A DNA stretch of 64,000 nt from contig ONZQ02000012.1 in the NCBI GenBank assembly GCA_900312665.1, positions 190,540 through 254,539 of the forward strand, written 5' to 3'. Both the position numbers and the translations under genes were made by a program. Shown here piece by piece: positions 1-11,464 of the stretch (its first letter is position 1; each line of letters opens with the position of its first letter). The notes under the pieces are model-generated. The model did no database searches. It saw nothing but the letters and a program-made list of their open reading frames with translations, and was not told the origin of the DNA. Source of the DNA: Cephalotrichum gorgonifer. Lineage: Eukaryota > Ascomycota > Sordariomycetes > Microascales > Microascaceae.

Positions 1-400
1 CCTTGCTTAATACGAGGAGACCAGTACCCTTGACCGCCAACCACCACATATCGTATCTGCAAGCGATGCCCCCGTCCGCGCCCACCAGCTCCACACACCC
101 ACCGTGCCACAACCCACCATCGTGAGCGTGACGAATCTCGATTACGACTGCGAAAAAAAAACCATCAGCCCCTGAGACCCACGGGTTGGCTCTAAGCCAC
201 GGTCTCTGTCCACTACTATCCAATGGCCTGGGAGAGGTGATCACTCACCACCGCCTCGACAGCCGCCGCCAGTCCAGTCGGTTCGCGACACGCAACGGCG
301 CCGCGTCGGCAGCCGTCTGCAACCAAGTGCTTTTTTTCTATACCACCGCCCCCCTTCCCCCCACCCCCCCAGTCCCTAGTCCGTGAAACTCCCGCGCGTC
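1..400 (+). promoter_or_regulatory. Upstream region / probable 5' leader of the 1205-aa gene, with two short uORFs
   Basis: Sequence before the first supported ATG at 401. It is pyrimidine-rich, with a long C/T stretch at about 330-375, as is common in ascomycete leaders. It holds an ATG at 66 opening a 19-codon uORF that stops at 123-125, and an ATG at 223 opening a 5-codon uORF that stops at 238-240. Both end well before the main start and lie out of its way. If transcription starts before 66, ribosomes would meet both. That the region is transcribed is inferred, since no transcription start can be read from the sequence. Confidence 0.35.
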
Positions 401-3400
401 ATGCTGTCCCACCTCCGCTTCCACCGGCGGGGCTCGTCGAACCCGACTTCGCCCATAGTCGATCAGAAATCTCCACGCGATATACCACCGCAGCAACAGC
501 AGCAGCAACAGCGCGATGTCCCACTCAGCCCCGACGCGCGTCCGGCCTCGTCAAACTCTTCGACCCTACCGTCGTTGCCCCACACCCTACCTCCGATTAC
601 ACGAGTAGCCTCGATCGGCGCTTCCTTCGACCTCCCCGACTTCTCCACTCCCACGTCCTATCTGGAGCAGCAGCCCCGAGATCCGCCCCTCGAGCAGGTG
701 CTACCGCACCACGACAGACACCAGCAGGTCCAGCGGGATCCGGCGCGGGATCCCCCACGGCCCACGCCGATGCGGTCCCCCTACGACCAGGGCTCCGGTT
801 TCATCGGTGGCGTGGCCCTGGAGAAGTATCGGCGCGAGGAAGCCGCTCGACGCCAAGAATCGTCCGACCCCCCGAGCTCCGATAACCAGCACCTACGAGT
901 AATCAGCCCGCAGCAATCGGCGCCGTTGACAAGCCCGGGTATGCCCGTATCGAACAAGCCGTCTCCTTCCTTTGTTAGTCCTACAGACCTCCGGAACTCG
1001 GCTGTCAGTCCAACAGGGAAGATGCCTTCGTCCAATGTCAAGATGAGGCCCTCCGACCCATATCAGAATGTGGTGACAGTGGCACCCATGGAGCCCCCCA
1101 GGGGGAAGAAGGGCCTGCCTTTCCTAAAGAACCCCATGTCCACTCTTCTCATGAGGAGAAAGGCTAGTCAGGACGTTCCCGATATATTACCACTGCCCCT
1201 ACAGAACACTACCGCGCCGTCGTACGATCCCCGGATCAGAGGGACGCGAGTTCACGACTTTAGCGCTCCACGACCCCGAAAACCCGCGACGCCAACCGCG
1301 GCACAAGCCGCAACGCAACCCCCGGTTCACGATACTCTAGCGGCTCGGAAACCCTCTGACGCGAAGCCTCCTCCGATTCCAGATAAGAGCAGGCTCAGGC
1401 CCCCGCTCGCGGAACCCGATGAGCGATCCGAACAGCCCCAGTCCAGACCAGGCAGGCAGCCGAGCAGCGGCACGAACTCTACCGGTCTTAGTATCGTCAC
1501 GAGTACCAATGCGCCATCCACTCGCCATAATGCTACCTCGAGCGTATCCTCAAGATCCTCTCTCAAGCCCTCTCTCGACAAGCCGCTACCTCCTATCGTT
1601 CCGCCGAAGGACAATGTGTCGGCAGCTCGGCTCCCATCTACTTCTAGCACCGCTGCGCGAGCTACCGCCCTGGGCGGGCCCAAACCGAACCACAACGGGT
1701 CGGTTATATCGACGCAGTCACGTCACAGCCGGGTCGATGTCCTGACCAGGGAGTCGCTATCCTCGATACCGAAGCACATGAAGAGCACGTCCTCCCGTTT
1801 CAGCTTTGACATGGTAGGAGCGGAGAATCAAGAGGAGAAGCTCTTGGAAGATAGACATCGGCAGCGGCAGCTGGACAGAGGGGCTGCCGGGTCATCCAAC
1901 CTAGGCGGAGGCGACGGCGGCTACCGAGACTCGAGATTCGACGACCTGGACGACTTCGACTACGATGCTATGATGGACGATGACGGCCTCGAGGAGCGTA
2001 TCCCCGGCGTAAACGCCGACTACGACTACGAGGAGGAGCCCATCCCGGGGATGGAGGACGACTTCGAGGAACCGATACCCGAGGTGAACTTTGACTACGA
2101 CGAGGAGGTTGATGAGTACGGTGCGATGGACGACCCTGATAATGACCAAGAGAACTTTGCGGGATTCGTCTTTGAGAGGTCACCTCAGTCTGCATTGCCG
2201 ACTCCGAGAAGCGCGGGGTACATGGCAACTCCACGAGACGCCGAAGGTAACCCCATTGGCTTTGCCTTGTCGAAGGATTCGCCGCGCGGCCAAATGCCAC
2301 CACCCAATCCGGAATATATGTCGCCTCAACCTGATGACGGGGCGGACTCGGAGGACCTGGGACACCTGGGAACACGGGGCCCCGACTTCCCAGACAGGGA
2401 GGTGACTGCGAACGAGGCCGAAATGCCCGTGGATGTAGAGGTTGCGAAAGGTACGGGACCAGCGGACAGGAGGGATGACCTGTACTTCGATGATGGCATG
2501 CTGGACGGGGAGTTCGCCGACGAGCTTGACTTCCCGCCCTCTACGGACGGCGTACCGTTCGACGAGGCCCTATTCGACCTGAACGATACGGACAAGTACG
2601 GACGGCCCATACCAGGGGCGTTCAAAGCGGCTAAGGAGGCGTACGTGGCGCGCCATGATCAGAACAAGCGCGAGTCTGATATGACCAGCGGACAGTTCGA
2701 CCAGTCGGCCATGTCCCCGTCCACGACGCGGACCTCCATTAGCGCCGCCCCCGGGCCCTTGCGCCTGGTTTCCAAACCCCCAAGCGAGGAGATATCGCCG
2801 CAACGTCGGTCGACGGCTTTTACGGAGGCTGCGCCGGCCATGCCCGCAACCGAAGAGGATAGGATGGAGGCATACCAGGCCGCGCTCGCGGCGGCGGCCT
2901 GCAGGGCAGCAGAAGTTGGGAAATTCCGGCACGATTCGCCGCCGGGGTCGCCCGAGCTGTACCCGGCCGAGGTCGGATCCGCGGCTGACGACGACCTGGA
3001 CGCGTACGACGACGAACCCTCCAACGTCAACTTTGACGACTACGAGATGGACGACCTGGATCTCGACCTGGACGACGACGACATCATAGCCGAGGCGAAT
3101 GCCAGCGCCCTGGCCAACGACGCCGAGGGCTGGTACGGCCACGAATTCGGCTTCTACTCCTCGCCGGCACCACAACACGGCTCGCTGCCATTCGAGTACG
3201 TGAACGGCGGGTACTTTGGGCCGTCCGGGCAGGCGGTTGGCGGTGGGCGAGCGGTGTCAAGGGAGCCGAACCTCACGCCCATCACGGAGCGCTCGGAGTA
3301 TTCTAACCGGAACTCCGTCATGAGCCTGGGGGTGCCGCCCGTCGGGTCCGGTCCGTCGACGAGCATACAGAGTCCTGGGCTGGTACAGCTGGCGATGATG

Positions 3401-4018
3401 GCGGACAACGACGACAACATGACGCTGTCGGCGCTGCTCCGGCTCCGGTCGAAGGCGTGGGGCGGGTCGCAGGCGAGCCTGGTCTCCAGCCGAGACGGGT
3501 CGCCGAGATCGGAGAGGGGCGAGGGGGCCAGCTCGCCGCAGCAGCAGGTCGGGGCGGGGTTCCACCACGCGAGGAAGGGATCGAGCTTCTCGGTGCCGAG
3601 CAAGGACGAGACTTCGCACTCGCACTCCCTACCGGGGAGCCCGACGCTCACGGGGGGGGTGTTTATGGGGTCGCCGATCTCCCTCGGCACCAACCTCTCG
3701 CTAGTGCAGAGCAGCCCGGCGAATGTTGCGAACGGGTGGTCCGCGCAGACTCCGGTGAATCTCGCGAACGGACCGTCGGCGCAGAGTCTGTTTGTGGGCG
3801 CGAGCAACGGGGCGACATCTCCCTGCGAGGAGAGGAGCGCGGAGGGGAGGAGGGCGGCCGGCCACCACCGGCATAAGGGGTCGGCGGGGAGCATATCATA
3901 CGTGAAGGAGGAGGAGAGCGGGGAGACGAGGTGGGTGGTGGAGAGGAGGAGGATAGACGAGGAGAGTGGGGAGGTAGAGGTTCTCGAGAGGGAGGTCCTA
4001 CCTGGGGCGAGGATATAA
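401..4018 (+). CDS. Large intrinsically disordered hypothetical protein (1205 aa), single exon
   Basis: An uninterrupted frame gives 1205 residues from the ATG at 401. A GTG at 383 is in frame but is not a credible eukaryotic start. I do not recognise a catalytic domain. The protein is low in complexity: a poly-Gln patch near residue 30, many Ser/Pro/Arg stretches, and one denser basic block around residues 230-290 with the peptides KGLPFLKNPMS and DPRIRGTRVHDF, which look like conserved linear motifs. Residues about 515-580 form an acidic Tyr/Asp/Glu region in which IPGV/IPGM/IPEV occurs three times beside DYD or DDF. A second acidic block lies near residues 860-905. The C-terminus is charged (many Glu/Arg) and has no membrane segment. 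Composition suggests a scaffold or phosphorylated adaptor, but that is inference. It lies upstream of, and on the same strand as, the DNAJC28-like gene. Confidence 0.8.
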   Translation: MLSHLRFHRRGSSNPTSPIVDQKSPRDIPPQQQQQQQRDVPLSPDARPASSNSSTLPSLPHTLPPITRVASIGASFDLPDFSTPTSYLEQQPRDPPLEQVLPHHDRHQQVQRDPARDPPRPTPMRSPYDQGSGFIGGVALEKYRREEAARRQESSDPPSSDNQHLRVISPQQSAPLTSPGMPVSNKPSPSFVSPTDLRNSAVSPTGKMPSSNVKMRPSDPYQNVVTVAPMEPPRGKKGLPFLKNPMSTLLMRRKASQDVPDILPLPLQNTTAPSYDPRIRGTRVHDFSAPRPRKPATPTAAQAATQPPVHDTLAARKPSDAKPPPIPDKSRLRPPLAEPDERSEQPQSRPGRQPSSGTNSTGLSIVTSTNAPSTRHNATSSVSSRSSLKPSLDKPLPPIVPPKDNVSAARLPSTSSTAARATALGGPKPNHNGSVISTQSRHSRVDVLTRESLSSIPKHMKSTSSRFSFDMVGAENQEEKLLEDRHRQRQLDRGAAGSSNLGGGDGGYRDSRFDDLDDFDYDAMMDDDGLEERIPGVNADYDYEEEPIPGMEDDFEEPIPEVNFDYDEEVDEYGAMDDPDNDQENFAGFVFERSPQSALPTPRSAGYMATPRDAEGNPIGFALSKDSPRGQMPPPNPEYMSPQPDDGADSEDLGHLGTRGPDFPDREVTANEAEMPVDVEVAKGTGPADRRDDLYFDDGMLDGEFADELDFPPSTDGVPFDEALFDLNDTDKYGRPIPGAFKAAKEAYVARHDQNKRESDMTSGQFDQSAMSPSTTRTSISAAPGPLRLVSKPPSEEISPQRRSTAFTEAAPAMPATEEDRMEAYQAALAAAACRAAEVGKFRHDSPPGSPELYPAEVGSAADDDLDAYDDEPSNVNFDDYEMDDLDLDLDDDDIIAEANASALANDAEGWYGHEFGFYSSPAPQHGSLPFEYVNGGYFGPSGQAVGGGRAVSREPNLTPITERSEYSNRNSVMSLGVPPVGSGPSTSIQSPGLVQLAMMADNDDNMTLSALLRLRSKAWGGSQASLVSSRDGSPRSERGEGASSPQQQVGAGFHHARKGSSFSVPSKDETSHSHSLPGSPTLTGGVFMGSPISLGTNLSLVQSSPANVANGWSAQTPVNLANGPSAQSLFVGASNGATSPCEERSAEGRRAAGHHRHKGSAGSISYVKEEESGETRWVVERRRIDEESGEVEVLEREVLPGARI

Positions 4019-4626
4019 ATAATCTCTCGCATGCATTCTTGCCGGGAGGTTGGAGTTTCTTTGGATGGGAGGATGGGAGAAGGGAGGTGTTAGTAGTAGG
4101 TCGGCTGAAGGGGAAGGAAGGATGAGAATGGTAGATACCCCGTATGGCAAAGGGATTGTAGAAGCATGGGAAGCATGGGCCGGATCATTTGCTGGCGTTT
4201 CTTGGAAAAGGGGGGGATCAAGTATTATCTCTTTTAGGGCTGTGTTCTTTTTTGGGGGGTAGATACCTTGTAAGTTGATACAAGTACTGGCTTGTCCTGG
4301 ATGGATGGATATTGGGCATGGCGGCTGGAATCGAGAATCAGATTTACATTGTGCCTCATGTGCTGGGCCAATTCACCCTCGTCACCTCCTTTCTTATTGT
4401 CTGCCTTGTTCACTTGGAAGTGTGTTGGCGGACCGGATTGTCTGATTGGTGGCTGGCAAACTTATTTCCCGGTCCCACCAGCACCACCGTTAGCTAGCCT
4501 TTAACTCCGGCCCCACCAACATCGAACCACCATCTACACAACATCCTCGAGCTTTTTGCTCACCAACCCCCGTTCACATCCAGCACTTTTCGATTCTTCC
4601 TTGAATCCCGAATCCCAGAGCTGAAG
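4019..4626. other. Intergenic region between the disordered-protein gene and the DNAJC28-like gene
   Basis: About 600 bp with no supported gene. The first part is purine-rich and probably holds the 3' untranslated region of the upstream gene. The last 120 bp are C/A-rich with CCACC/CAACATC words, typical of a fungal leader, and run into the ATG at 4627. The short open frames here have no coding character. Confidence 0.5.
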
Positions 4627-6270
4627 ATGGCCTCGAGGGTTCCGGCCCTCGCTTCCGATTGCGCGCGCTGCCTGCGGTCGGCGTCGCGCAGGCCGCCAAC
4701 CCGCGCGAGCCGAAGCTACTCCTCGACCACATCCACATCCCGACCCTTGCCCTCCAAGCCCGAGTCTGATCCCGACTCCGCACATGCCCGCAACGCACAC
4801 CCATCACAACCAGCACCAGATTCCCCATCCCGCTCCCGCGCGAGACCCCCCGAGCCAGACACAGATACCGGCGCGCTCACACGACGCCTCGAGCAGGCGA
4901 CCGAGGACGCCCTCCTCACGCGCTCCGGCCGCCGCGCGGTGGAGGAGGCGGGCTTCTCCGAGTCCCTCAAGGCGCGCCTCTACGCCAAGGTCACGACCGC
5001 CGCCCCCCCCTCCCCGATCCCGCCCGTGCCGCCCGCCGCGGGCGAGGGGAGCCGCCACCACGCCTCCGCGAAGCCCTGGACCGGCGCCGAGTCGGCGGAG
5101 GACACGGCGCTCCGCATGCTGGACGACTCGAAGAAGAAGCTGCCGCCTGACCTGAGGGCGCGGCCCCTCGTTCCGCCAGTGGCGGGGGCGGGGGCGGGGC
5201 AACGGGGGAGCGCGGCGAGGAGGGTCGAGGGGGCGAGGGAACGGGCGGAGACGTATAAGGATAGGGACGCGGGGCTGTCGGAAAAGGAGCGGGAGGAGGT
5301 GCGGCAGGGGTTCAGGGAGAGGTTCGGGCCCGGGGTGAGGGATATGCCGTCTATCTCTGTCACGGGGCTGGCTTCGCTAGCCAACGAGAGGTGGGTATTT
5401 GCGTTATGTTCCCCGGGGGTGGTTATTGCTTTGGCATTCGGGGGACCGGAATGGGTGGGTGCTGACGGGGCTTTTTTCTAGGATCGAGGAGGCGATGGCG
5501 AGGGGACAGTTTAAGGTTGGTTTCTAGCACTTGCACCTGGCACGCCAGCGGCGCTCTTCTTACGGACTCAATCTAACGGGACGAGCAGGACATACGCCGC
5601 GGGCCTGGCGTGGCGCGCGATAACAGGGTTGACAACCCCTTCGTGGACACGGTAAGCCCGCACCCCTATTTTCTCCTCTCACGTCTGAGCCTTTCCCACT
5701 CCATCCCCATCTCCCCGTATTATACTCCCCCCCCTTTTCCCCCGGATCGATCTCTAACCACCCACCCACAGACCGAATACCTCATGAACAACATGATAAA
5801 GGGCCAAGGCCTCGTCCCTCCCTGGATCGAGAAGCAGCAAGACCTCGTCGCCGCCGCCGCCGCCTTCCGCTCGGCCCTCCGCACCTCCTGGGCCCGCCAC
5901 GTAGCCGACTCCATCGCCTCGCAGGGCGGCGCGCTGGACGCGCACCTCCGGAGGGCGGAGGCCCACGCGCGGGCCGAGGCCGCGCGGCCCAGGCGGCGCT
6001 ACGTGGACCAGGTCCCCGCGGCCGCCTCCTCGACGGACGACGCGGTCTTCAGGAGTCGGGAACAACCGGAGGACACGGCCGGGTCCCCGACCGGGGTCGC
6101 CGGCGCGGAGGACGGGCTGTTCCGCGACCCGGCGTGGGAGGCGCGGCAGGCGGAGCACGTCGCGAGCAGCGTCGACAGGCTGAACAGGATGACGCGGTCG
6201 TATAACCTCTTGGCGCCGGACCTCGCGAAGAAGGCGTACTTCTCCGCCGAGAGGGAGATGGAGGGGTGCT
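4627..6270 (+). CDS. DNAJC28-like protein with DUF1992 domain, 3' end lost in assembly gap
   Basis: Four exons read cleanly: 4627-5390, 5482-5515, 5589-5651 and 5772-6270 (running into the N gap), with GT-AG introns of 91, 73 and 120 bp. They give at least 453 residues. Residues 1-35 are Arg/Ser/Ala-rich without acidic residues, fitting a mitochondrial presequence. The joined exons around residues 253-315 read NERIEEAMARGQFKDIRRG, then NPFVDTTEYLMNNMIK and GLVPPWIEKQQDL. These are the hallmarks of the DUF1992 domain of DnaJ homologue subfamily C member 28 (Pfam DnaJ_C28-like). No J domain is visible, as in other fungal members. A long helical Arg/Ala-rich region and the LAPDLAKKAYFSAEREM segment follow before the gap. 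The family's biochemical role is poorly defined; animal DNAJC28 has been linked to Golgi traffic, while the N-terminus here suggests mitochondria. The true stop codon is not visible. Confidence 0.85.
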
Positions 6271-6457
6271 NNNNNNNNNNNNNNNNNNNNNNNNNNNNNN
6301 NNNNNNNNNNNNNNNNNNNNNNNNNNNNNNNNNNNNNNNNNNNNNNNNNNNNNNNNNNNNNNNNNNNNNNNNNNNNNNNNNNNNNNNNNNNNNNNNNNNN
6401 NNNNNNNNNNNNNNNNNNNNNNNNNNNNNNNNNNNNNNNNNNNNNNNNNNNNNNNNN
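6271..6457. other. Assembly gap (187 N)
   Basis: A run of N interrupts the C-terminal part of the DNAJC28-like gene. The sequence resuming at 6458 does not continue the expected Arg-rich C-terminal region in any frame I can recognise, so the gap size may be nominal and the join less certain than a sized gap. Confidence 0.99.
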
Positions 6458-7180
6458 CGATCGCCTTATCGTGAGATGGTATCTACGTCCGCGGAGATGC
6501 TAGATGCGTTGACTGTCGATCTAGAATTAGAGGAGCGCTCACCCCAGCCAGTCTATCGCATGGCCTGGCTCCCTGTGCTACGAGTCCTTGTCCCCGTAGA
6601 CCGATTATACCCCCACGACGCGCTAATTAGCCCAGATGCCAGTCGAGCAGCCTCTCGAGAAGGAGCTACGAACGCAAGTCTATCGTACTCTCGTGTGGTA
6701 CTCGCCCGAAGGAGTGCTGTACATACTCGTAGACTGAGAAACTCCCTCACCGCCCCTGCCTGTGCTGTGCCGCAGACAAGTAATAATAGTCCAGATCACC
6801 CCGGATTGAGTACTTTAAACTAAGATCAAAAGTCCCTGGCTAGCTAGCCTCATCGTCCTTGGTCCTTACATGCTCGTACCCATACCTGTACTCGAAGACC
6901 CATCCATCCCGGCTCCTCGTGATAGCTTCAAAGCTACTAGTCAACAGCCCCCCCTTTTCCCCCCCTCTCCTCCAGAAAATCCGCCGAAAGTACGACCAAG
7001 ACTCACCGCCGTCCAAGTACTTGGATACTGGTACGCGTACTTGCACGTGAACCCGGTTTACTCCTTCCCTTCCGGCCGAAGGAGCCGACCGATGTCCCCG
7101 CAATTCCCGAAGGAGCGTCACCCGTATTATCGCCAAGTCTACGGAAACCTTGTAACACAACTTACAAGTACCCAGATGTG

Positions 7181-7200
7181 CCCCCCCCCCCCCCCCCCCC
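7181..7200. repeat. Homopolymer (C)20
   Basis: Twenty consecutive C on the plus strand. Long C/G runs are prone to length error in sequencing, so the exact count is doubtful. Confidence 0.9.
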
Positions 7201-8793
7201 AAAGAAATAACATTAGAGCGCGAGAGCCGTTCGAAGGAAGGGGTTTGACTTGCTTTGACGTGTGGCATGTGGGGCAGGAACGGCGAACGGGGACCCGCGG
7301 GTCGATGGAGGAGTGCCGATCGCAATCATTTGCCCTGGTCTTTTCTTATTTTCGCTTCCCTAGTCCCGTTTTCTTCATACCTGCCCTGCCTTGCCACCCC
7401 TTCATCCTCCCCACCCATCTCCGTGCCTACCGGGAATGAGGGGCGAGGGACGGAAAAAAAACGGGGGGGGGGGGTAATTACTACGTATGTGGGTTCTGAA
7501 TATTAGTCTCTTTTTGAGAGAGAGAAAGACGGAGGGCCCGAGAAACAGTAGTTGTAGCACTAAGACACGATTTGAGGCATATCAGCTTCGTGAGATCTAC
7601 TTGTACTAATTACCCTTCGGGTGGTTTACTTGCTTCCCGACTGCTGCCCGTGCTCACCACCCGTGCGTGCCGAGGCATCAAAAATCGTCCGTCCTTATCT
7701 TTGGGCGCCGAGAACCAAAGGACAGGACTGCTTTCTCGTAGAGCACGTAATCTGCGCTCAGGAAAGCAAACAAAGTGGAAATATAATAAAAGAAAGTTAC
7801 GAGCCTGTGATTGGAGTAGAAACGCCATGCCCGCCTACCTGACTTATAGCAACGCGTCTCTCTTGCACTTCTGCACTCCGCTCCTCGTAGTTCGCCCAAT
7901 TGCCGGGCGCCAGGAAGCTGCAGCTATGAGCAGCTAGTGTCCAATGACTCGTCGTTCCTGCATGTGATCTTGGGCGTATGCAAGGGATGGGATGGGATGG
8001 GATGGAGTGGTACAAGTAAGGGCAAGGGAGGGGGCGAGTTTGTAGGAAAGGAAAAGAGAGAAAAGAAAGAAAAAAGCACAGCTAAACTAACTCACCGTCT
8101 CTGTAGCACTCGTACTGACGCAAGGCTCAAGCAAAAGCTCCAAAAGTTCACCTCCCCGCACCTCTCACCTCTCTACGGTGACGTTTTGTTTGCGAAAGCT
8201 CGGCGAGGGACTATTTCTTATCCGCTTCAATGATGCCTGACATACACACACACACACCCCCCTTGAACCCGTCTTTCTTGCATTAGAGCGACGGGAAGGA
8301 GGTACCCCTCCGCTCATCACTTCCCTCTTGTCGAGCAGATCCCAGATCACGGTAGCATCGGGGGTGAGCTGGGGAGAGAGTGGGCAAGTGTGATATCATG
8401 CGTCGCCCATCACTGATTCCCAGGTTTTCCCTTCCCAGCGCATGGACAGTCGGGCAGGCGGATGGGAGGGGGAGGGAGCGATGATACCACCTCGGTAAGG
8501 ATACCCGCTCTAACTCCCATCGTGTCCGTGAATTTCCTCACACACCGATCCGTGGTGAACTCAAACTCGAACCGTGCTTGGTTGCTTGGGTTGGGCGCGG
8601 GTCGGGGAAAAGAATCCGACGCCGCCCTGTGGGCTTCGCGGCGACAACTGACAGGTCACAAAGCTGGAACTTAGAAAATAGCTAGTCGGGTGTGATTGTA
8701 CAATTAGTACGAGCTCCCTCTAGCACTATTGCCAATACTCCTTACGGCTCGCACGCCAGCAGTCATTATTCATATTGCCTTGGTTTACTTATT

Positions 8794-8829
8794 CTCGTCC
8801 TCGTACTCATCCTCGTACTCGTCCCCGTC
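8794..8829. repeat. Short array of TCGTAC/TCATCC-type hexamers
   Basis: A degenerate array built from CTCGTACTC and close variants (TCGTCC, TCATCC). A purer stretch, CTCGTACTCGTACTCGT, lies at 9354-9370. Both are local expansions of the word that is scattered over the gene-poor regions of this window. Confidence 0.6.
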
Positions 8830-9353
8830 TCAACGACGCGACGGACCCGAAGCAACGGGCGTGTGGAGTACGGGGGCGCCGAATGTGTAACCCTGTCTCC
8901 GAGGGCTTGTACGAGCAACTGTTATAGAGCAGAGTAACTACATCCGTATGAGTGCCTGTATGGAAATGGTATGGCATCATCGTACTCATGTTGCCATCGG
9001 CGCTTGTCCGGCGAGATGGCTGTGGACCCCTCATCGACAGCAAGGATTGCCCCTGCCCCTGGTCCAGAGTGGATATAATATTGTACTTGTTATCCATACC
9101 CTCCCGGGGGGCACCAAGGGTAGCTAACTTACTGGCCATACAAGAGCGAGCATGGAGTGCGTGGCGCCCCATACAGTGCCTGCCTGCCTCGTCTCCCGCC
9201 ACCCCCGGCCTCGTCGTCGCGGCTCCCTGGTGGTCCAGTTCCCAACGGCCGTCCCGGATTGTGGGTACGAGGACGTCCGGATGGTACGGTACGCAGGATA
9301 ATGGTGTCCGAACCGAACTGAGAGGCTCTTCTCTCTGGGTGACCGCCCGTAAG

Positions 9354-9370
9354 CTCGTACTCGTACTCGT
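9354..9370. repeat. Three-unit (CTCGTA) microsatellite
   Basis: CTCGTACTCGTACTCGT is a perfect hexamer repeat of nearly three units, the cleanest tandem form of the dispersed TACTCGTAC word. Confidence 0.7.
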
Positions 9371-11447
9371 AGCCTTGGAACCCGGCAACATGGTCCCCCT
9401 CCCCCATTCCCATCCCATCCCATTCGGTCTCCCGATAAAATACTCCAGCCAGGACCCCGACTGTTTAAACTCGGAAGGGAGTATCCGTATTATGAGACCA
9501 TTATCGGCTCTCGGAATCATCCTCCCGCACGACCCTGGGGCAAGGTAAAAGTACTGTACGTAGTACCTGTACTCGTACTCGCATCCTCACATGCTGTCTC
9601 TCTTGACTCTTGGCTCTTCATCGACCCGAGATCGACTTGCTCCATCAGGGCGTGCGTTGGGTAACATAGGTGTGCCCACCCTTCTCCTTCTCTTCCCGCT
9701 TTTTTAGACACTCATCCCACTCATACCCATCTTCGTCCTCCCAGGAACAAGCCCCCTTCCCATCTCCATCCCCATCCACGGACCTGGTTTCCTACCCTTA
9801 GTCAATTGCAACCCAAAACTCACCCCACTTTCCGATAAAAAGTCCACCTGAGAGACGACCACGTCCAGACTACTCGTAGCGTATCGTTTACGTTTGTGGG
9901 TGCGGCGGGTTTGCACAAATAGTTTCTTCCTTTTTGCTTTTTGCTGTTATCTCCCCTTGCTTTTTCCCTCTTTGCCTCCTTCTCTCCACCTTCTGGCCCA
10001 AAAAACGGTCGAAAAAGATAGCGCCTGTCCCGAGTTTGCTTCCCCACATTAAAAAAAGGGGGAGAGCAAGGGGATGGGCAGGCAAGGGATAGGGTGTCAA
10101 AAAGAAAATAAGATTGTGTCAACGCACAGACAGGCGTACTTGCAAATAGCTCGTCGCCCATCCCTGTAACTTGTATCGCATTACAGGGGCAAGGAGGATA
10201 CTACATACCCTTGTGCTACAAGCAAGTAGCACTGTACTACCCCCTCGTCACAGCCCCAGGCACACAATTGTCCATGTCGAGTAAGAGATAATAATAGTAG
10301 GCACCAGATGGGTTTCAAGGGCCCTGGGGGGAGAGTGAAACCTGGGAAGCTACGGAAGGGAGCCATACCGAGACGACATGCCGCAAGAGGACGACGCAAT
10401 CGTGACGACTACGCACGATGTAGGTAAAGAGACTGGCCCCATCTTCCCGCGAAAAAGAAAACGTTGTGTTCGTAGGGCCATTACCCCCCCTTCGCCCTCG
10501 ACGAAAAACAGTGTTTCCAGCAATTGATTCCCGACAGTCTGGTTCTCGGACCGGTCGCAGGCAAGGCGGCCTCCCCCCTCACCCATCCATCCCCATCCCC
10601 CTCCCCTATTATCGGCAAGGGGTATGGCAGAACAGACAGGGGAAGGGACGCCACGCATCTCCACACCGCCATTGTTTTTTTCCCAATCAATCCGAAGAAT
10701 TGGCGCACCAGCAAACCCCCGCGGGCGGGCGGGGAGACTAATCAATCACCCGCAGCTGCTCCCCCCTGCGGACCACTTGAAAGGGTCCTTTTGTGGTTGC
10801 AGGAACTGTTCTGCGCCAGTGGTTCGCGAGCTCGCTCGACGACCGGGGGGGCGGCCGGGGGGGGGAGTAGCGTCCTCTGAGAAGCTGCTGGAGAGATGTT
10901 GTTTGGCTTACACCTAGAAGATGAGGCGCGCCACGCCATTCTTGCACGAACGTAGCAAACAAGGGCGTCATCGCGCCCCCCTACCTCCCCTCCCCCTTGC
11001 TGCCCAGGAAGCTGAAAATCTGATCGCCGCCGGGATACCTCCTCAGACAGGCTCCCCATGGTGACTGCGGCGCCATTCCACTACCATCTCCGCGGACAAC
11101 CCGACGGCCCGTACTCGAACTATGATAAGTAGCCGTACTGGTAGGTTATCTAACAGCCTGGGGAGCCCTTGCAGCCTCCCGTAGAACCACCCGTCCGCCT
11201 ACCCCCCTGGCCGAAGTACGGAAGAGCGTGCCGAGTTCGAGTGAGGCGCATCAGTGACTGACCTCATGACCGCACGAATCCCCTCTCCCCCCACGTCCTC
11301 TCTCTGCATCTTGAATATCAGCCGTCGATGCTGAGGTACCCGTAGCGTGGCTGCGGCCCAACTCTCGGCAGAACAGAACCCTATTCACCGTTCCCGTCCC
11401 AATGGCTTGCACCTGTATTGCGCTTGCTCTAAGCGAGGGGATGAGAA

Positions 11448-11464
11448 GGGGGGGGGGGGGGGGG
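11448..11464. repeat. Homopolymer (G)17
   Basis: Seventeen consecutive G on the plus strand. It is a simple low-complexity tract with uncertain length. Confidence 0.9.

Noticed and set aside
383..400. GTG-initiated extension of the first gene
   Set aside because: The six extra codons begin with GTG, which is not used as a start here; the ATG at 401 is in frame and adequate.
2570..3178. Long open frame on the minus strand opposite the first gene
   Set aside because: It lies wholly antisense to a longer, well-formed coding frame in GC-rich DNA and shows no motif; it is a shadow frame.
6458..6823. Open frame after the first gap as the 3' end of the DNAJC28-like gene
   Set aside because: Its translation shows none of the expected basic helical C-terminal sequence, and the frame across N is arbitrary.
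7984..8005. (GGGAT)4 tract that looks like a telomeric repeat
   Set aside because: Filamentous ascomycete telomeres are TTAGGG; four GGGAT units inside a chromosome are ordinary low-complexity DNA.
8807..9520. 237-codon minus-strand frame overlapping a 198-codon plus-strand frame
   Set aside because: Both strands are open at once over the same bases, composition is irregular, and there are no motifs; most likely chance.
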